From Arthrobacter sp. HY1533 (lineage in GTDB: Bacteria > Actinomycetota > Actinomycetes > Actinomycetales > Micrococcaceae): 64,000 nucleotides of DNA. The number at the start of each line of letters is the position of its first letter. Position 1 is the stretch's first letter. The translations under genes and the position numbers were made by a program. Of the stretch, positions 36,577-45,465 are shown one piece after another. The stretch is taken from the NCBI RefSeq assembly GCF_027568515.1, contig NZ_JANKZF010000006.1, positions 186,001 to 250,000 of the forward strand, in the 5' to 3' direction. Below the pieces are notes generated by a model. That model saw only the letters and a program-made list of their open reading frames with translations. It did no database searches and was not told the DNA's origin.

Positions 36577-36590
36577 TGTAAACGTTTGCA
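36577..36590. promoter_or_regulatory. LacI-type operator before the second LacI-family gene
   Basis: TGTAAACGTTTGCA has the AAACGTTT core of LacI/CcpA-type sites and overlaps a TAGACT -10-like box. It lies 53 nt before the regulator start, so it probably serves autoregulation. The remaining interval 36361-36642 holds no gene. Confidence 0.65.
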
Positions 36591-36642
36591 GAATGAATGT
36601 GCGCGCTCATGTGGCGCCGGATGAATGGAGAGCGGTGTGGCC

Positions 36643-37641
36643 ATGGCTGTGACGATCAGGGATGTGGCCAAGGCGGCGGGCGTGTCGATTGCAACTGTCT
36701 CGCGGGCCCTGTCCAAGCCCGAACAGGTGGCCGAGGAGACCCGACTGCACGTGGTCAAGGCTGCCCGCGAACTTGGCTACCGCCCCAACACTGCCGCCCG
36801 CGGTCTCAGCTCGGGTCAAACAGGCAGCATTGGCCTGGTGGTTCCGGACTTGGAGAACCCCTACTTCGGCTCGGTCGCCAAGGGAGTCCAGGAGCGTGCA
36901 CGGGCCCAGGGCTACAACGTCCTGATCGCCGACTCCGACGAAGACGCCGGGCTTGAGGCGGAGATTGCGCGCACCCTCGCCCAGCAGGTTGACGGCATCA
37001 TCCTGTGCTCGGTGCGCGGCACCGACGCCACCATCCGCAGCCTTTCACGGGACATCCGGGTGGTCCTGGTCAACAGGAACGTGGACGGGCTGCCCTCAAT
37101 CTCCGGGGACAACGCAGGCGGGATGCGCCAGCTCGTGGGCCACCTTGTTGCCCTGGGGCACCGCAGCATCGCCTACGCCGGCGGGCCGGCCACATCCTGG
37201 ACCAACAAGGTGCGCGCGGATGCCCTCGCCCACATCCTGGCCGCCAACGCGGAACTTGAGCTCGTGGACCTGGGCAACTTCCCGCCGTCGTACTCGGGTG
37301 GGATGCAGGCCGGCGACCTCGCCCTGGCCAGCCGGGCAACGGCAACGATCGCCTTCAATGACCTCATGGCCGTGGGCCTGCTCGAGCGGCTGCGGCAGCG
37401 CGGCGCCAATGTGCCCGCCGACATGAGCGTGACCGGCTTCGACAACATCCCCGCCGCGGCCATGGCGTGGCCGGGGCTGACCACTGTGGACTGTCCGCGC
37501 GTGCACATGGGCCGCGCCAGCGTGGACCTGCTCCTGGATGCCGTGCTGGGCCGCGAGGCCGGTGCCGCGCCGGATCTGGGTGCCGAACTAATCATCCGCC
37601 CGTCCACGGGGCCCGCCCCGGAGCGCACCGCCGCGGTGTGA
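36643..37641 (+). CDS. LacI-family transcriptional regulator
   Basis: 332 aa from ATG 36643 (GGAGAG 10 nt upstream; an in-frame ATG at 36625 is possible). VTIRDVAKAAGVSIATVSRALSKP is a model LacI HTH, followed by the hinge ELGYRPNTAARGLSSG and an effector domain (GLVVPDLENPYFGSVAKG; SVTGFDNIPAAAMAWPGLT). It is divergent from the manD-like gene and probably represses uronate or aldonate catabolism genes. Ligand unknown. Confidence 0.93.
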   Translation: MAVTIRDVAKAAGVSIATVSRALSKPEQVAEETRLHVVKAARELGYRPNTAARGLSSGQTGSIGLVVPDLENPYFGSVAKGVQERARAQGYNVLIADSDEDAGLEAEIARTLAQQVDGIILCSVRGTDATIRSLSRDIRVVLVNRNVDGLPSISGDNAGGMRQLVGHLVALGHRSIAYAGGPATSWTNKVRADALAHILAANAELELVDLGNFPPSYSGGMQAGDLALASRATATIAFNDLMAVGLLERLRQRGANVPADMSVTGFDNIPAAAMAWPGLTTVDCPRVHMGRASVDLLLDAVLGREAGAAPDLGAELIIRPSTGPAPERTAAV

Positions 37642-37661
37642 ATGGTTGGGCCGCCTCCCGC

Positions 37662-38528
37662 TCAACCCTTGCTTTGCGAGCGGTAACGCAGCGGTGTGGT
37701 GCCATGGATTGAGCGGAACTGCCGGGAGAAGTAGAAGGCGTCGGGGTAGCCCACCTGGGCCGCAATCGCGGAGACGGCAAGGTCCGTGGTGTCCAGCAAC
37801 TCCCGGGCCCGCGCCATGCGCAGCTGGGTCTGGAATTGCAGGACCGGCAGGCCCACCTGCTTGCGGAACAGCGTGGCAAAGTGGGATGGACTCAGCCGCG
37901 CCTCGGCGGCCAGCGCCGCCACGCTGGTGCCATCGGCCAGGTTGCGCTGCAGCCGGTCCTTGGCGCGCCCAACCACGTCACTGTGTGATCCCTGCGGCGG
38001 CGCCGCATCCGCCAGCGTGGCCAGGAAATGCCACGCGGCCGCGGATGCAGCAAACAGGGTTGCCGGGCTCAGTTCACGCTCCATGAGTTCAACCACCTCT
38101 TCGAGCAAGGCCACCGCACGGAAGAGCTTGGCCGGCGTGCGCACCGTGTCGGGCCCCACGGCGCTGCCCACCTCGAGCAAGGCAGGCAGCTCCTGTCCGT
38201 CCAAGTGCATCCACCACAGCGTCCATGGATCGTCCGGGTCGCTGCCGTAGGCGTGCGGCACGCCCGGTGGAATGACCACCGCCTGCCCCGCCCGGACTGC
38301 TTGGTCCACGCCGTCCACCGTGCACCAGCCGCGGCCCTCGGTGCACAGCAGCACCACGGCCTGCGCGATCGGCTCCGTGCGCACCCGGCCGTGCGCGCGG
38401 GCCTGCGGGAAATAGCCGCAATCGGTCACGAGCAGCGCCCGTGTGCCGGGCCGTTGCAACGCCTGCTGCGCCATGGGGCGGGGGAGGACGCGCAGCCGCT
38501 GCCCCGGGAATCCTTCTGCTATGCGCAT
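37662..38528 (-). CDS. AraC-family transcriptional regulator
   Basis: 288 aa. An N-terminal cupin-like domain (QAVRAGQAVVIPPGVPHAYG; about 40-110) and two C-terminal HTH motifs: VAALAAEARLSPSHFATLFRKQ and VSAIAAQVGYPDAFYFSRQFR, the AraC/XylS signature. Divergent from the DUF5107-TPR gene, 92 nt apart, so it is the likely activator of that operon in response to a sugar. Convergent with the LacI-family gene, 20 nt apart. Confidence 0.92.
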   Translation of the reverse strand: MRIAEGFPGQRLRVLPRPMAQQALQRPGTRALLVTDCGYFPQARAHGRVRTEPIAQAVVLLCTEGRGWCTVDGVDQAVRAGQAVVIPPGVPHAYGSDPDDPWTLWWMHLDGQELPALLEVGSAVGPDTVRTPAKLFRAVALLEEVVELMERELSPATLFAASAAAWHFLATLADAAPPQGSHSDVVGRAKDRLQRNLADGTSVAALAAEARLSPSHFATLFRKQVGLPVLQFQTQLRMARARELLDTTDLAVSAIAAQVGYPDAFYFSRQFRSIHGTTPLRYRSQSKG

Positions 38529-38608
38529 GCCACCAGAATCACCTGCGGATAATTGTTTTGTCCAGTTTTCCCGTTGGAACCACCATTCCAGTCAGCCTTT
38601 CGAACATT

Positions 38609-38614
38609 TAGCCT
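38609..38614 (+). promoter_or_regulatory. -10 box of a probable leaderless promoter (DUF5107 gene)
   Basis: TAGCCT lies 6 nt before the ATG and no ribosome site is present. Upstream, TGGAA and TTCCA (38575-38590) form a 16-bp dyad close to where a -35 box or activator site would be. Confidence 0.5.
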
Positions 38615-38620
38615 AGTTTT

Positions 38621-41600
38621 ATGACCACTGAAACATCCAGCCCGTCGCGAATCGTCCTTCCCCCCGTGCCTGCCGCCCAGAGCGCCGAGGCCGTGGCGTG
38701 CTGGGCCGAGCCGCTTGTCATCGACACGTACATGCCGCTGGCGCCGGACAGCCTGCCCGCCTTTTTCGAGCAGCGCGTCTACCAGGGCTCCACGGGCCGG
38801 GTGTTTCCCATGCCGTTCCACGAGCGCGTCAGCCAGGACAAGGCACCCCACGCCTGGACGGCCGTCCACCTCGAGAATGAATGGCTGCGCGTGGTGGTCC
38901 TGCCAGAACTTGGCGGGCGCATCCACATTGGCTACGACAAGGTGGCCGGCTACGACTTCTTCTACCGCAACAACGTGATCAAGCCGGCCCTTGTGGGCCT
39001 GACGGGGCCGTGGATCTCCGGCGGCGTCGAATTCAACTGGCCCCAGCACCACCGCCCGGCCACGTTCCTTCCCACCGACTTCGAGATTGAGCACGAGGAC
39101 GACGGCGCCGTGACCGTCTGGTGCTCCGACCACGACCCTTTCACCCGCATGAAGGGCATGCACGGCATCCGGCTTCGCCCGGACAGCGCCGCGATTGAGG
39201 CGCGCGTGCGCCTGTACAACCGCACGGAGGAGACCCAGACGTTCCTGTGGTGGGCCAACGTTGCCGCGGCCGTGGATGAAAACTACCAGGCATTCTTCCC
39301 CACCGACGTGGACCAAGTGGCCGACCACGCCAAGCGGGCAACGGCCAGCTACCCGGCCCCGGCCGCCGGCGAGACGTACTACGGCGTGGACTACAGCGCC
39401 CAGCGCACGGCGGAGGTGCCCGACGGTGACGGGCTGGACTGGTACCGGAACATCCCCGTGCCCACCTCATACATGGTCACCAAGACCGAGGACGACTTCT
39501 TTGGCGGCTACGACCACGGACGCGGCGCCGGGTTCGTGCATTGGGCCGACAGGCACTACGCACCGGGCAAGAAGCTCTGGACGTGGGGCGATGCCCCGTT
39601 CGGGCATGCCTGGGACGCGGCGCTGACCGATGGCGACGGCCCCTACATTGAGCTCATGGCCGGCGTCTTCACCGACAACCAACCCGACTTCTCCTTCCTC
39701 GCACCCGGCGAGACCAAGACCTTCAGCCAGTTCTGGTACCCCATCCACCAGATCGGCCCGGCCCACCAGGCCACCACCCAGCTTGCCGTGCGCCTGGATG
39801 TGGACGGACATGACGCCACCTTCGGCATTTCCGCAGCGGAGAAGCTGCCCGGCTGCCTCGTGGAACTGCACACGGCCGGCGGCCAGCCGCTCCATGCCCA
39901 GGCCGTGGACCTGGCACCGGGCACCCAGCTGCTGCACACGCTCACGCTGGAAACGGCACCCAAGCTGACCGAGCTCGTGTTGACCGTCCGCCAGGGCGCC
40001 ACCGAGCTGATCCGCTGGCAAATGCGCGAGGGAACGAACACCGGGGGCGAGGTAGCCGACGCCGCCACCGAGCCGCCCGCTCCCGAAGACGTGGAATCCG
40101 TGGACGAGCTGTTCTTCATTGGCCAGTACCTGCGCCAGTACCGCCATGCCATTCGGCTGCCGGAACCCTACTGGCGTGAGGCCCTGCGCCGCGACCCCGG
40201 CGAGGTGCGCTGCAACATTGCCCTGGCCGAACGTGCCACCTGGGCCGGCGACCACACCACGGCCGAACAGCTGCTGCGCACCGCGATTGCCCGCATGGTG
40301 GCCCACGCTTCCAACCCGGCCGACGGCGAGGCGCACTACCGGCTCGGCATTGTGCTGACCCGCACGGGGCGTGACATCGAGGCCGGGCGCCACCTGGCCA
40401 AGGCCAGCTGGAACTCTGCCTGGCGTGTGCCCGCCCGCCTGGCCCTGGCCCGCCTGAAGGCCCGGGCCGGCCAGTACGCCGCTGCCGCCGCCGATTTGCG
40501 TGAGGTTCTGGTGCTCGACGGCGCCCACCTCCAGGCCGCCGACCTCCTGGCCACGGTGCTGCGCGCCCAGGACAAGCCCGCCGAGGCCAACTCCCGCATT
40601 GCCGCAACCCTGGCGCTGGACCCGCTGGACCAGTGGGCCCGCGACCTCGCCGGCCTGCCCCTGACCGCTGATGCCCCCACCCTGCTCGATGTCGCCATTG
40701 AATACTCCAGTGCCGGGTTCGCCGGCGATGCCCTGCGCGTCCTGGAGCTGGCCGCCACGGCTGCCGAAAACAATGCACTCGGCCAGATCCAGGTGGCCCC
40801 GCTGGTGCAGTACCACCGGGCAGCCGTGCTGGAAGCCGAGGGCCGCTCCGAGGACGCGGCCCTGGCCCGCGCATTGGCCCGGACCGTGGACCGCACCCTG
40901 TGCCAGCCCTCCCGCACGGCAGACGTTGCCGCGCTGGAAAACGCGCTCAAGCACGACGCCGGCGACCCCCTGGCAGCGATGCTGCTGGGCAACTGGCACT
41001 ACGACAAGCGCCGCTACGCGGAGGCAGTGGCCTTCTGGAAGTCGGCCGAGTCCTCCCTTTCCGCTGCCTCCGGGGAAGGTGGCCAGGACCGCGCCTCGCT
41101 CGTGATCGTGCTGCGCAACCTCGCCATCGCGGCACACAACGTCCAGGGCGACGGCGAAGCGGCGCTCGCAGCCTACGGCAGGGCCCGCGAACTGGCGCCG
41201 GCGGACGCCAAGTTGTTGTACGAATACGACCAGCTTGCCGCCCGCCTCGGCGCCACGGAGCAATCCCGCCTCGAACGGCTCGAAGCGCACCTGGAACTTG
41301 CCGGGGAACGCGACGACCTCAGCGTCGTCTACGCCAACCTGCTGACCGGATCCGGCCGGGCCGCGGAAGCCCGCGGCTGGCTCCTGTCCCGGCAGTTCCA
41401 GCCCTGGGAAGGCGGCGAGGGCCAGTCCCTCGGGGCTTGGGACGCCGCCAACATTGCCCTTGCCGAGGATGCGCTGGACGCCGAGGACGCCGCTGCTGCC
41501 CTCGCCTGGGTGGACTCGGCGCTCGCCAGCCCCGGCTCACTGGGCGAGGCACGGCATCCGCTGGCCAACTCGGCCCGGATCCAGCTATTGCGGGGAAATG

Positions 41601-41944
41601 CGCTCGCAGCCCTCGGCCGGGACGCGGAGGCTGCCAGCGCATGGGAGCAGGCGGCCTCGATCCGCAGCGACTTCCAGGCCATGAACGTGCAGAGCTACAG
41701 CAACCAGAGCTGCTACTCAGCCAAGGCCCTGCGCAAGCTGGGCCGGGAGGAAGAAGTCGGGCAGCTCGTCTCGGGTATTGCCGAATACGTTGCGGAGCTC
41801 GCCGCGACCCCGGCAGGGATTGACTTCTTCGCCACCTCACTGCCCACCATGCTCCTGTTCACGGAAGATCCGCAGGACGGGCGGGACCGCACGGTCGCCG
41901 AATTGCGCGAACAGCTGGCCATGCTCAGTGGTGTCACTGCGTGA
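38621..41944 (+). CDS. DUF5107 domain protein with TPR repeats
   Basis: 1107 aa, no signal peptide. Residues 1-350 are the DUF5107 domain (ENEWLRVVVLPELGGRIHIGYDK; GGVEFNWPQHHRPATFLPTD; FVHWADRHYAPGKKLWTWG), which resembles galactose-mutarotase-like beta-sandwiches. From about 500 the protein is all helical with TPR-like pairs rich in Ala and Leu up to the end. The family is linked to sugar use but has no fixed reaction. It overlaps the epimerase-like gene (GTGA), so they probably act together on one sugar. Regulated by the divergent AraC protein, by position. Confidence 0.85.
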   Translation: MTTETSSPSRIVLPPVPAAQSAEAVACWAEPLVIDTYMPLAPDSLPAFFEQRVYQGSTGRVFPMPFHERVSQDKAPHAWTAVHLENEWLRVVVLPELGGRIHIGYDKVAGYDFFYRNNVIKPALVGLTGPWISGGVEFNWPQHHRPATFLPTDFEIEHEDDGAVTVWCSDHDPFTRMKGMHGIRLRPDSAAIEARVRLYNRTEETQTFLWWANVAAAVDENYQAFFPTDVDQVADHAKRATASYPAPAAGETYYGVDYSAQRTAEVPDGDGLDWYRNIPVPTSYMVTKTEDDFFGGYDHGRGAGFVHWADRHYAPGKKLWTWGDAPFGHAWDAALTDGDGPYIELMAGVFTDNQPDFSFLAPGETKTFSQFWYPIHQIGPAHQATTQLAVRLDVDGHDATFGISAAEKLPGCLVELHTAGGQPLHAQAVDLAPGTQLLHTLTLETAPKLTELVLTVRQGATELIRWQMREGTNTGGEVADAATEPPAPEDVESVDELFFIGQYLRQYRHAIRLPEPYWREALRRDPGEVRCNIALAERATWAGDHTTAEQLLRTAIARMVAHASNPADGEAHYRLGIVLTRTGRDIEAGRHLAKASWNSAWRVPARLALARLKARAGQYAAAAADLREVLVLDGAHLQAADLLATVLRAQDKPAEANSRIAATLALDPLDQWARDLAGLPLTADAPTLLDVAIEYSSAGFAGDALRVLELAATAAENNALGQIQVAPLVQYHRAAVLEAEGRSEDAALARALARTVDRTLCQPSRTADVAALENALKHDAGDPLAAMLLGNWHYDKRRYAEAVAFWKSAESSLSAASGEGGQDRASLVIVLRNLAIAAHNVQGDGEAALAAYGRARELAPADAKLLYEYDQLAARLGATEQSRLERLEAHLELAGERDDLSVVYANLLTGSGRAAEARGWLLSRQFQPWEGGEGQSLGAWDAANIALAEDALDAEDAAAALAWVDSALASPGSLGEARHPLANSARIQLLRGNALAALGRDAEAASAWEQAASIRSDFQAMNVQSYSNQSCYSAKALRKLGREEEVGQLVSGIAEYVAELAATPAGIDFFATSLPTMLLFTEDPQDGRDRTVAELREQLAMLSGVTA

Positions 41945-42849
41945 GTGTATTTGTGGGTGGCCCTGGACTGCGCTGCGAAGTGCAGCCGGACCGGGGTGCC
42001 CGCATTGTGAGCCTGCAGGGGGCGGACGGCTGGGAGTGGCTGGCGGCGAGTGAACGCACACCCGCCGCCGGCACGGGCCTGCCGTTTGTCCGCCCGGGCA
42101 TGGGCGGCTGGGATGAGGTGGCACCCACGGTGCAGGCGGACCCCGACGCGGAAGCCCCCAGCGGCACCCGGCTGCCGGCACTGCCTGACCACGGCGACGT
42201 CTGGAACATGCCGTGGCGTGTGGACCATGCTGGCCCGGGCGAACTCGCCGTTTCGGTGGACTTGCCCAGTATGCCCGTCACCCTTGACCGGACCATCAAC
42301 GCGACGGAACGGGGTCTGCGATTCCACTACCGGGCCACCACCACATCCCGCGACCCACTTCCGTTCCTCTGGTGCGCCCACCCGCAATTTGCCGCCGGAC
42401 CGGGGGTGGATGTTGCCCTGGAGTCGGGCGGTGTCCGCATTGCCCCCGAGCTCACCGAAATGTATCCGGGGGAGGAGCAGGCTCTCGACTTCGCCGCCCG
42501 TCCGCGCCACGCCACCATGCCGGCCGGCACCTCGTTGAAGGCCTTCGTGGACCCGGACATCCGTGCCGACGCGGCCGTCCTCAGCTTGCCCACGGGCCGT
42601 TCGCTGCGCCTCGACTGGGACTCCACGCAACTGCCGTACCTGGGACTGTTCTGGGACAACGGCGAGTTTGCCGCCGAACCCGTGCTCGCCGTCGAACCTT
42701 CCACGGGATGGGGTGAGCGACTCTCCGCCGCCGAGCGGCAGCAACGGGTGCTGGCGGTTTCGCAGGGGCAGCCCCTCGAGTGGGAGCTTCACCTGTCTGA
42801 GACGGTCGTTTCCGCGCCCCAATTCGGCGCACCCCGCCAGTGCGCCTAG
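41941..42849 (+). CDS. Aldose 1-epimerase family protein
   Basis: 302 aa from GTG overlapping the DUF5107 stop. EVQPDRGARIVSLQGADGWEWL at the start, FVRPGMGGWDEVAPTVQAD and PDHGDVWNMPWRVDHAG are typical of the mutarotase-like fold; a catalytic-like His is in LPDHGDVW. It may interconvert sugar anomers before the neighbouring enzyme acts. A generic epimerase-like role is as far as the sequence goes. Confidence 0.78.
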   Translation: MSVFVGGPGLRCEVQPDRGARIVSLQGADGWEWLAASERTPAAGTGLPFVRPGMGGWDEVAPTVQADPDAEAPSGTRLPALPDHGDVWNMPWRVDHAGPGELAVSVDLPSMPVTLDRTINATERGLRFHYRATTTSRDPLPFLWCAHPQFAAGPGVDVALESGGVRIAPELTEMYPGEEQALDFAARPRHATMPAGTSLKAFVDPDIRADAAVLSLPTGRSLRLDWDSTQLPYLGLFWDNGEFAAEPVLAVEPSTGWGERLSAAERQQRVLAVSQGQPLEWELHLSETVVSAPQFGAPRQCA

Positions 42850-42956
42850 CTCCGGCGTGCTTCCCTACCAACCACCAGTTCCCGCGGGTAGTGTTCAAGG
42901 CGTGGCCGCAATGATGCCGGCCGCCACCCAAGCTGTGTGAATCGGAGGGTTTCGTC

Positions 42957-43958
42957 ATGAAAAAGCTCATCAATGATCCCAAGACAGTAGTCAATGAATC
43001 CGTGGAAGGTTTTGGCCTGGCGCATGCCGGCCATGTGACGGTCCACCCCGACCCGCTCTTCGTGACCCGAAGCGGGGCCCAGCGCGAGGGCAAGGTGGGC
43101 CTTGTTTCCGGCGGCGGCAGCGGGCACGAGCCCCTGCACGCCGGCTATGTGGGATTCGGCATGCTGGATGCGGCCGTTCCGGGGGCCATGTTCACCTCTC
43201 CCACCCCCGACGCCATCATTCCGGCGACCATCGCCGCGAACTCGGGTGCCGGCGTCGTGCACATTGTGAAGAACTACACCGGCGACGTGCTGAACTTTGA
43301 GACCGCGGCCGAAATGGCCGAGGCAGAGGGCGTGTCCGTGCGCACCGTGCTGGTGAACGACGACGTCGCCGTGGAGGACTCGCTGTACACGGCCGGGCGC
43401 CGCGGCGTGGCCGGCACGGTCCTGGTGGAAAAGATCGCCGGGGCCGCCGCCGAACGCGGGGACAACCTCGACGCAGTGGCCGCCATCGGCCAGCGCGTCA
43501 ACGACAACGTGCGCAGCATGGGCGTGGCCCTGTCCGCCTGCACCGTCCCGCACGCGGGCGTCCCCAGCTTCGAACTGGCCGAGGACGAGATTGAGATTGG
43601 CATCGGCATCCACGGCGAGCCGGGCCGCCACCGCATCCCCTTGGAAAACGCCGACGGCATCACCGAACGGCTGCTCGAACCGATCCTGGCAGACCTCAAG
43701 CCCGCCGCCGGGGACAAGGTGCTCCTGTTCGTCAACGGCATGGGCGGCACCCCGGCCAGCGAGCTGTACATTGTGTTCCGCCACGCGGCCAAGCTGCTTG
43801 CAGACGCCGGACTCGTCGTGGAGCGCTCCCTGGTGGGCAACTACATCACGGCGCTGGAAATGCAGGGCTGCTCCATTTCGGTGCTGCGCCTGGATGATGA
43901 AATGACAAGTTTGTGGGACGCACCCGTCAACACCCCTGCGCTGCGATGGGGGATGTAA
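42957..43958 (+). CDS. dhaK: PTS-dependent dihydroxyacetone kinase subunit DhaK
   Basis: 333 aa, GGAGG about 9 nt before the ATG. GLVSGGGSGHEPLHAGYVG binds dihydroxyacetone, and SACTVPHAGVPSFELAEDEIE carries the His that holds the substrate as a hemiaminal. LLVNGMGGTP-like FVNGMGGTPASELY follows. It forms the substrate-binding subunit of the DhaKLM system. Stop abuts dhaL. The 107-nt interval before it has no clear promoter. Confidence 0.96.
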   Translation: MKKLINDPKTVVNESVEGFGLAHAGHVTVHPDPLFVTRSGAQREGKVGLVSGGGSGHEPLHAGYVGFGMLDAAVPGAMFTSPTPDAIIPATIAANSGAGVVHIVKNYTGDVLNFETAAEMAEAEGVSVRTVLVNDDVAVEDSLYTAGRRGVAGTVLVEKIAGAAAERGDNLDAVAAIGQRVNDNVRSMGVALSACTVPHAGVPSFELAEDEIEIGIGIHGEPGRHRIPLENADGITERLLEPILADLKPAAGDKVLLFVNGMGGTPASELYIVFRHAAKLLADAGLVVERSLVGNYITALEMQGCSISVLRLDDEMTSLWDAPVNTPALRWGM

Positions 43959-44597
43959 ATGCCCAACACACTCGACACCGCATGGGCCATCGCCTGGCTG
44001 CGCCTCTCCGCCACCGTCGTGGCGGAAAACCGCATGGCCCTCATTGAGCTGGACCGGGCCATCGGCGACGGCGACCACGGCGAAAACCTGGACCGCGGCT
44101 TCACGGCAATCCTCGAAAAGCTCGACGCCGAGCCGCCCGCCACCCCCGGGGCCGCGTTCAAGCTGGCCGCCATGACCCTGATGTCAAAGGTGGGCGGCGC
44201 CGCCGGCCCGCTGTACGGCACAGCCTATCTGCGTGCGGCCACGGCCGTGGGCGAGGCCGCGGAGCTTGATGCGGCAACCCTCGTGGCAGCACTGGCGGCC
44301 GCCCGCGACGGCGTGGTGGCCCGCGGCAAGGCCGAGACCGGCGACAAAACCATGATCGACGCCTGGACCCCGGCCGTCGACGCCGCAACAGCCGCAGCCG
44401 AATCCGGGGCGGAACCGGCCGCCGTGCTGGCGGCCGCCGCCACGGCAGCCGAGGCCGGTGCCGCAGCCACAGAGCCGCTCATTGCCCGCAAGGGCCGGGC
44501 CAGCTACCTGGGGGAGCGGGCCATTGGGCACCGCGACCCGGGGGCGCAATCCTCGGCGCTCATCCTGCGCGCCGCGGCCCAGGCGGCCGGCGCATGA
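43959..44597 (+). CDS. dhaL: Dihydroxyacetone kinase ADP-binding subunit DhaL
   Basis: 212 aa. ELDRAIGDGDHGENLDRGF has the Asp residues that bind ADP and Mg; KVGGAAGPLYGTAYL and GDKTMIDAWTPAVDAA are the other family blocks. DhaL keeps a tightly bound ADP that is rephosphorylated by DhaM and then phosphorylates dihydroxyacetone on DhaK. Stop overlaps dhaM (ATGA). Confidence 0.96.
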   Translation: MPNTLDTAWAIAWLRLSATVVAENRMALIELDRAIGDGDHGENLDRGFTAILEKLDAEPPATPGAAFKLAAMTLMSKVGGAAGPLYGTAYLRAATAVGEAAELDAATLVAALAAARDGVVARGKAETGDKTMIDAWTPAVDAATAAAESGAEPAAVLAAAATAAEAGAAATEPLIARKGRASYLGERAIGHRDPGAQSSALILRAAAQAAGA

Positions 44598-45268
44598 GCG
44601 TGGGGCTGGTCATTGTGTCCCACAGCGCCCAGCTGGCCGCCGGCGTGGTTGAGCTGGCCGCCCAGATGGCGCCCAACGTGGTGCTGCTCCCGGCCGGGGG
44701 CATGGACGACGGCGGCATCGGCACCTCCCTGGAGAAGGTCATGGAGGCGCTCGGTGCGGCAGACACGGGCGACGGGGCCGTGGTCCTGACGGATCTCGGC
44801 TCGGCCGTCATGACGGCCGAATCCGCCCTGGAGTTCCTGGGCAGCCCCGAGAACGTGCGCCTGGCCGATGCGCCACTCGTGGAAGGTGCCATTGCCGCGG
44901 CCGTGGCTGCCCAGTCGGGTGCTTCCCTGGACGTGGTGTGCAAGGCGGCCGAGACCGCGCTGCAGCCGGCGGCCGCTCCTCCGGTGGTCGAGCCTGTCGA
45001 GACCCAAGCCACCGCAGTGACTGCCGTGCTGACGCTCATCAACCCCATGGGCCTGCACGCCAGGCCGGCCGCGGTGCTGGCCGGTGAGCTGGGCGCGATG
45101 GATGTGGACATTGAGATCAACGGCGTGGACGCGCAGTCGGTCATGATGCTCATGACTTTGGGCGCGGGGCAGGGCACGGAACTAAACGTCACCGCCACCG
45201 GCCCTGACGCCCGGCGTGCCGTCGCGCTGGTGCGCAGCGAGGTGGAGGCCGGCTTCGGCGAGATCTAA
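44594..45268 (+). CDS. dhaM: DhaM phosphotransfer protein with fused HPr domain
   Basis: 224 aa. Residues 1-125 are a mannose-type EIIA domain (VIVSHSAQLAAGV with the phospho-His; LTDLGSAVMTAESAL). A short linker PVVEPVETQ leads to an HPr domain (about 145-224): LINPMGLHARPAAVL with its His, and SVMMLM at the Ser-46 position. Enzyme I would phosphorylate HPr, which passes phosphate to the EIIA domain and then DhaL. E. coli DhaM has HPr and an EI fragment; here only HPr is fused. The linker is encoded by a dispersed repeat (44981-45000). Confidence 0.93.
   Translation: MSVGLVIVSHSAQLAAGVVELAAQMAPNVVLLPAGGMDDGGIGTSLEKVMEALGAADTGDGAVVLTDLGSAVMTAESALEFLGSPENVRLADAPLVEGAIAAAVAAQSGASLDVVCKAAETALQPAAAPPVVEPVETQATAVTAVLTLINPMGLHARPAAVLAGELGAMDVDIEINGVDAQSVMMLMTLGAGQGTELNVTATGPDARRAVALVRSEVEAGFGEI
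44981..45000 (+). repeat. Dispersed 20-nt repeat, copy inside dhaM
   Basis: CCGGTGGTCGAGCCTGTCGA, identical to 45426-45445. In frame it encodes VVEPVE of the DhaM-HPr linker. Confidence 0.8.
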
Positions 45269-45295
45269 CCGCACGCCGCAGGATGCGCACGCTTC

Positions 45296-45389
45296 GCGGG
45301 ATGAGGGGCTGGTGCCCGCACCGCGCCACACACGACTTCGTCGGTGTGTCCGCGGCGACGCCCACCACGCCGCCAGCCCCTCATCCCGC
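45296..45389. repeat. Long inverted repeat between dhaM and mutY
   Basis: Arms GCGGGATGAGGGGCTGG (45296-45312) and CCAGCCCCTCATCCCGC (45373-45389) match perfectly over 17 bp. Between them ACAC-A-CGAC/GTCG-G-TGTG forms an inner hairpin around TTC. It may be a terminator for both convergent genes or the remains of a small mobile element. The interval 45269-45465 holds no gene. Confidence 0.6.
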
Positions 45390-45425
45390 TTCGCTTGGCG
45401 TCCGTCTCGCCGGATCCGTCCGCGC

Positions 45426-45445
45426 CCGGTGGTCGAGCCTGTCGA
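45426..45445 (+). repeat. Dispersed 20-nt repeat, intergenic copy
   Basis: Same 20 nt as in dhaM, here 36 nt after the inverted repeat and 20 nt before the mutY stop. Similar short repeats with a GTCGAGCCTGTCGA core are familiar from Micrococcales genomes. Confidence 0.75.
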
Positions 45446-45465
45446 TCACCGGATGCCGGACTCGG

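Noticed and set aside
36565-36577. TTGACG followed by TAGACT as a promoter
   Set aside because: The two boxes are 1 nt apart, so they cannot form a -35/-10 pair.
39467-41290. 607-aa minus-strand frame within the DUF5107 gene
   Set aside because: Antisense shadow, no ribosome site or recognisable domain.
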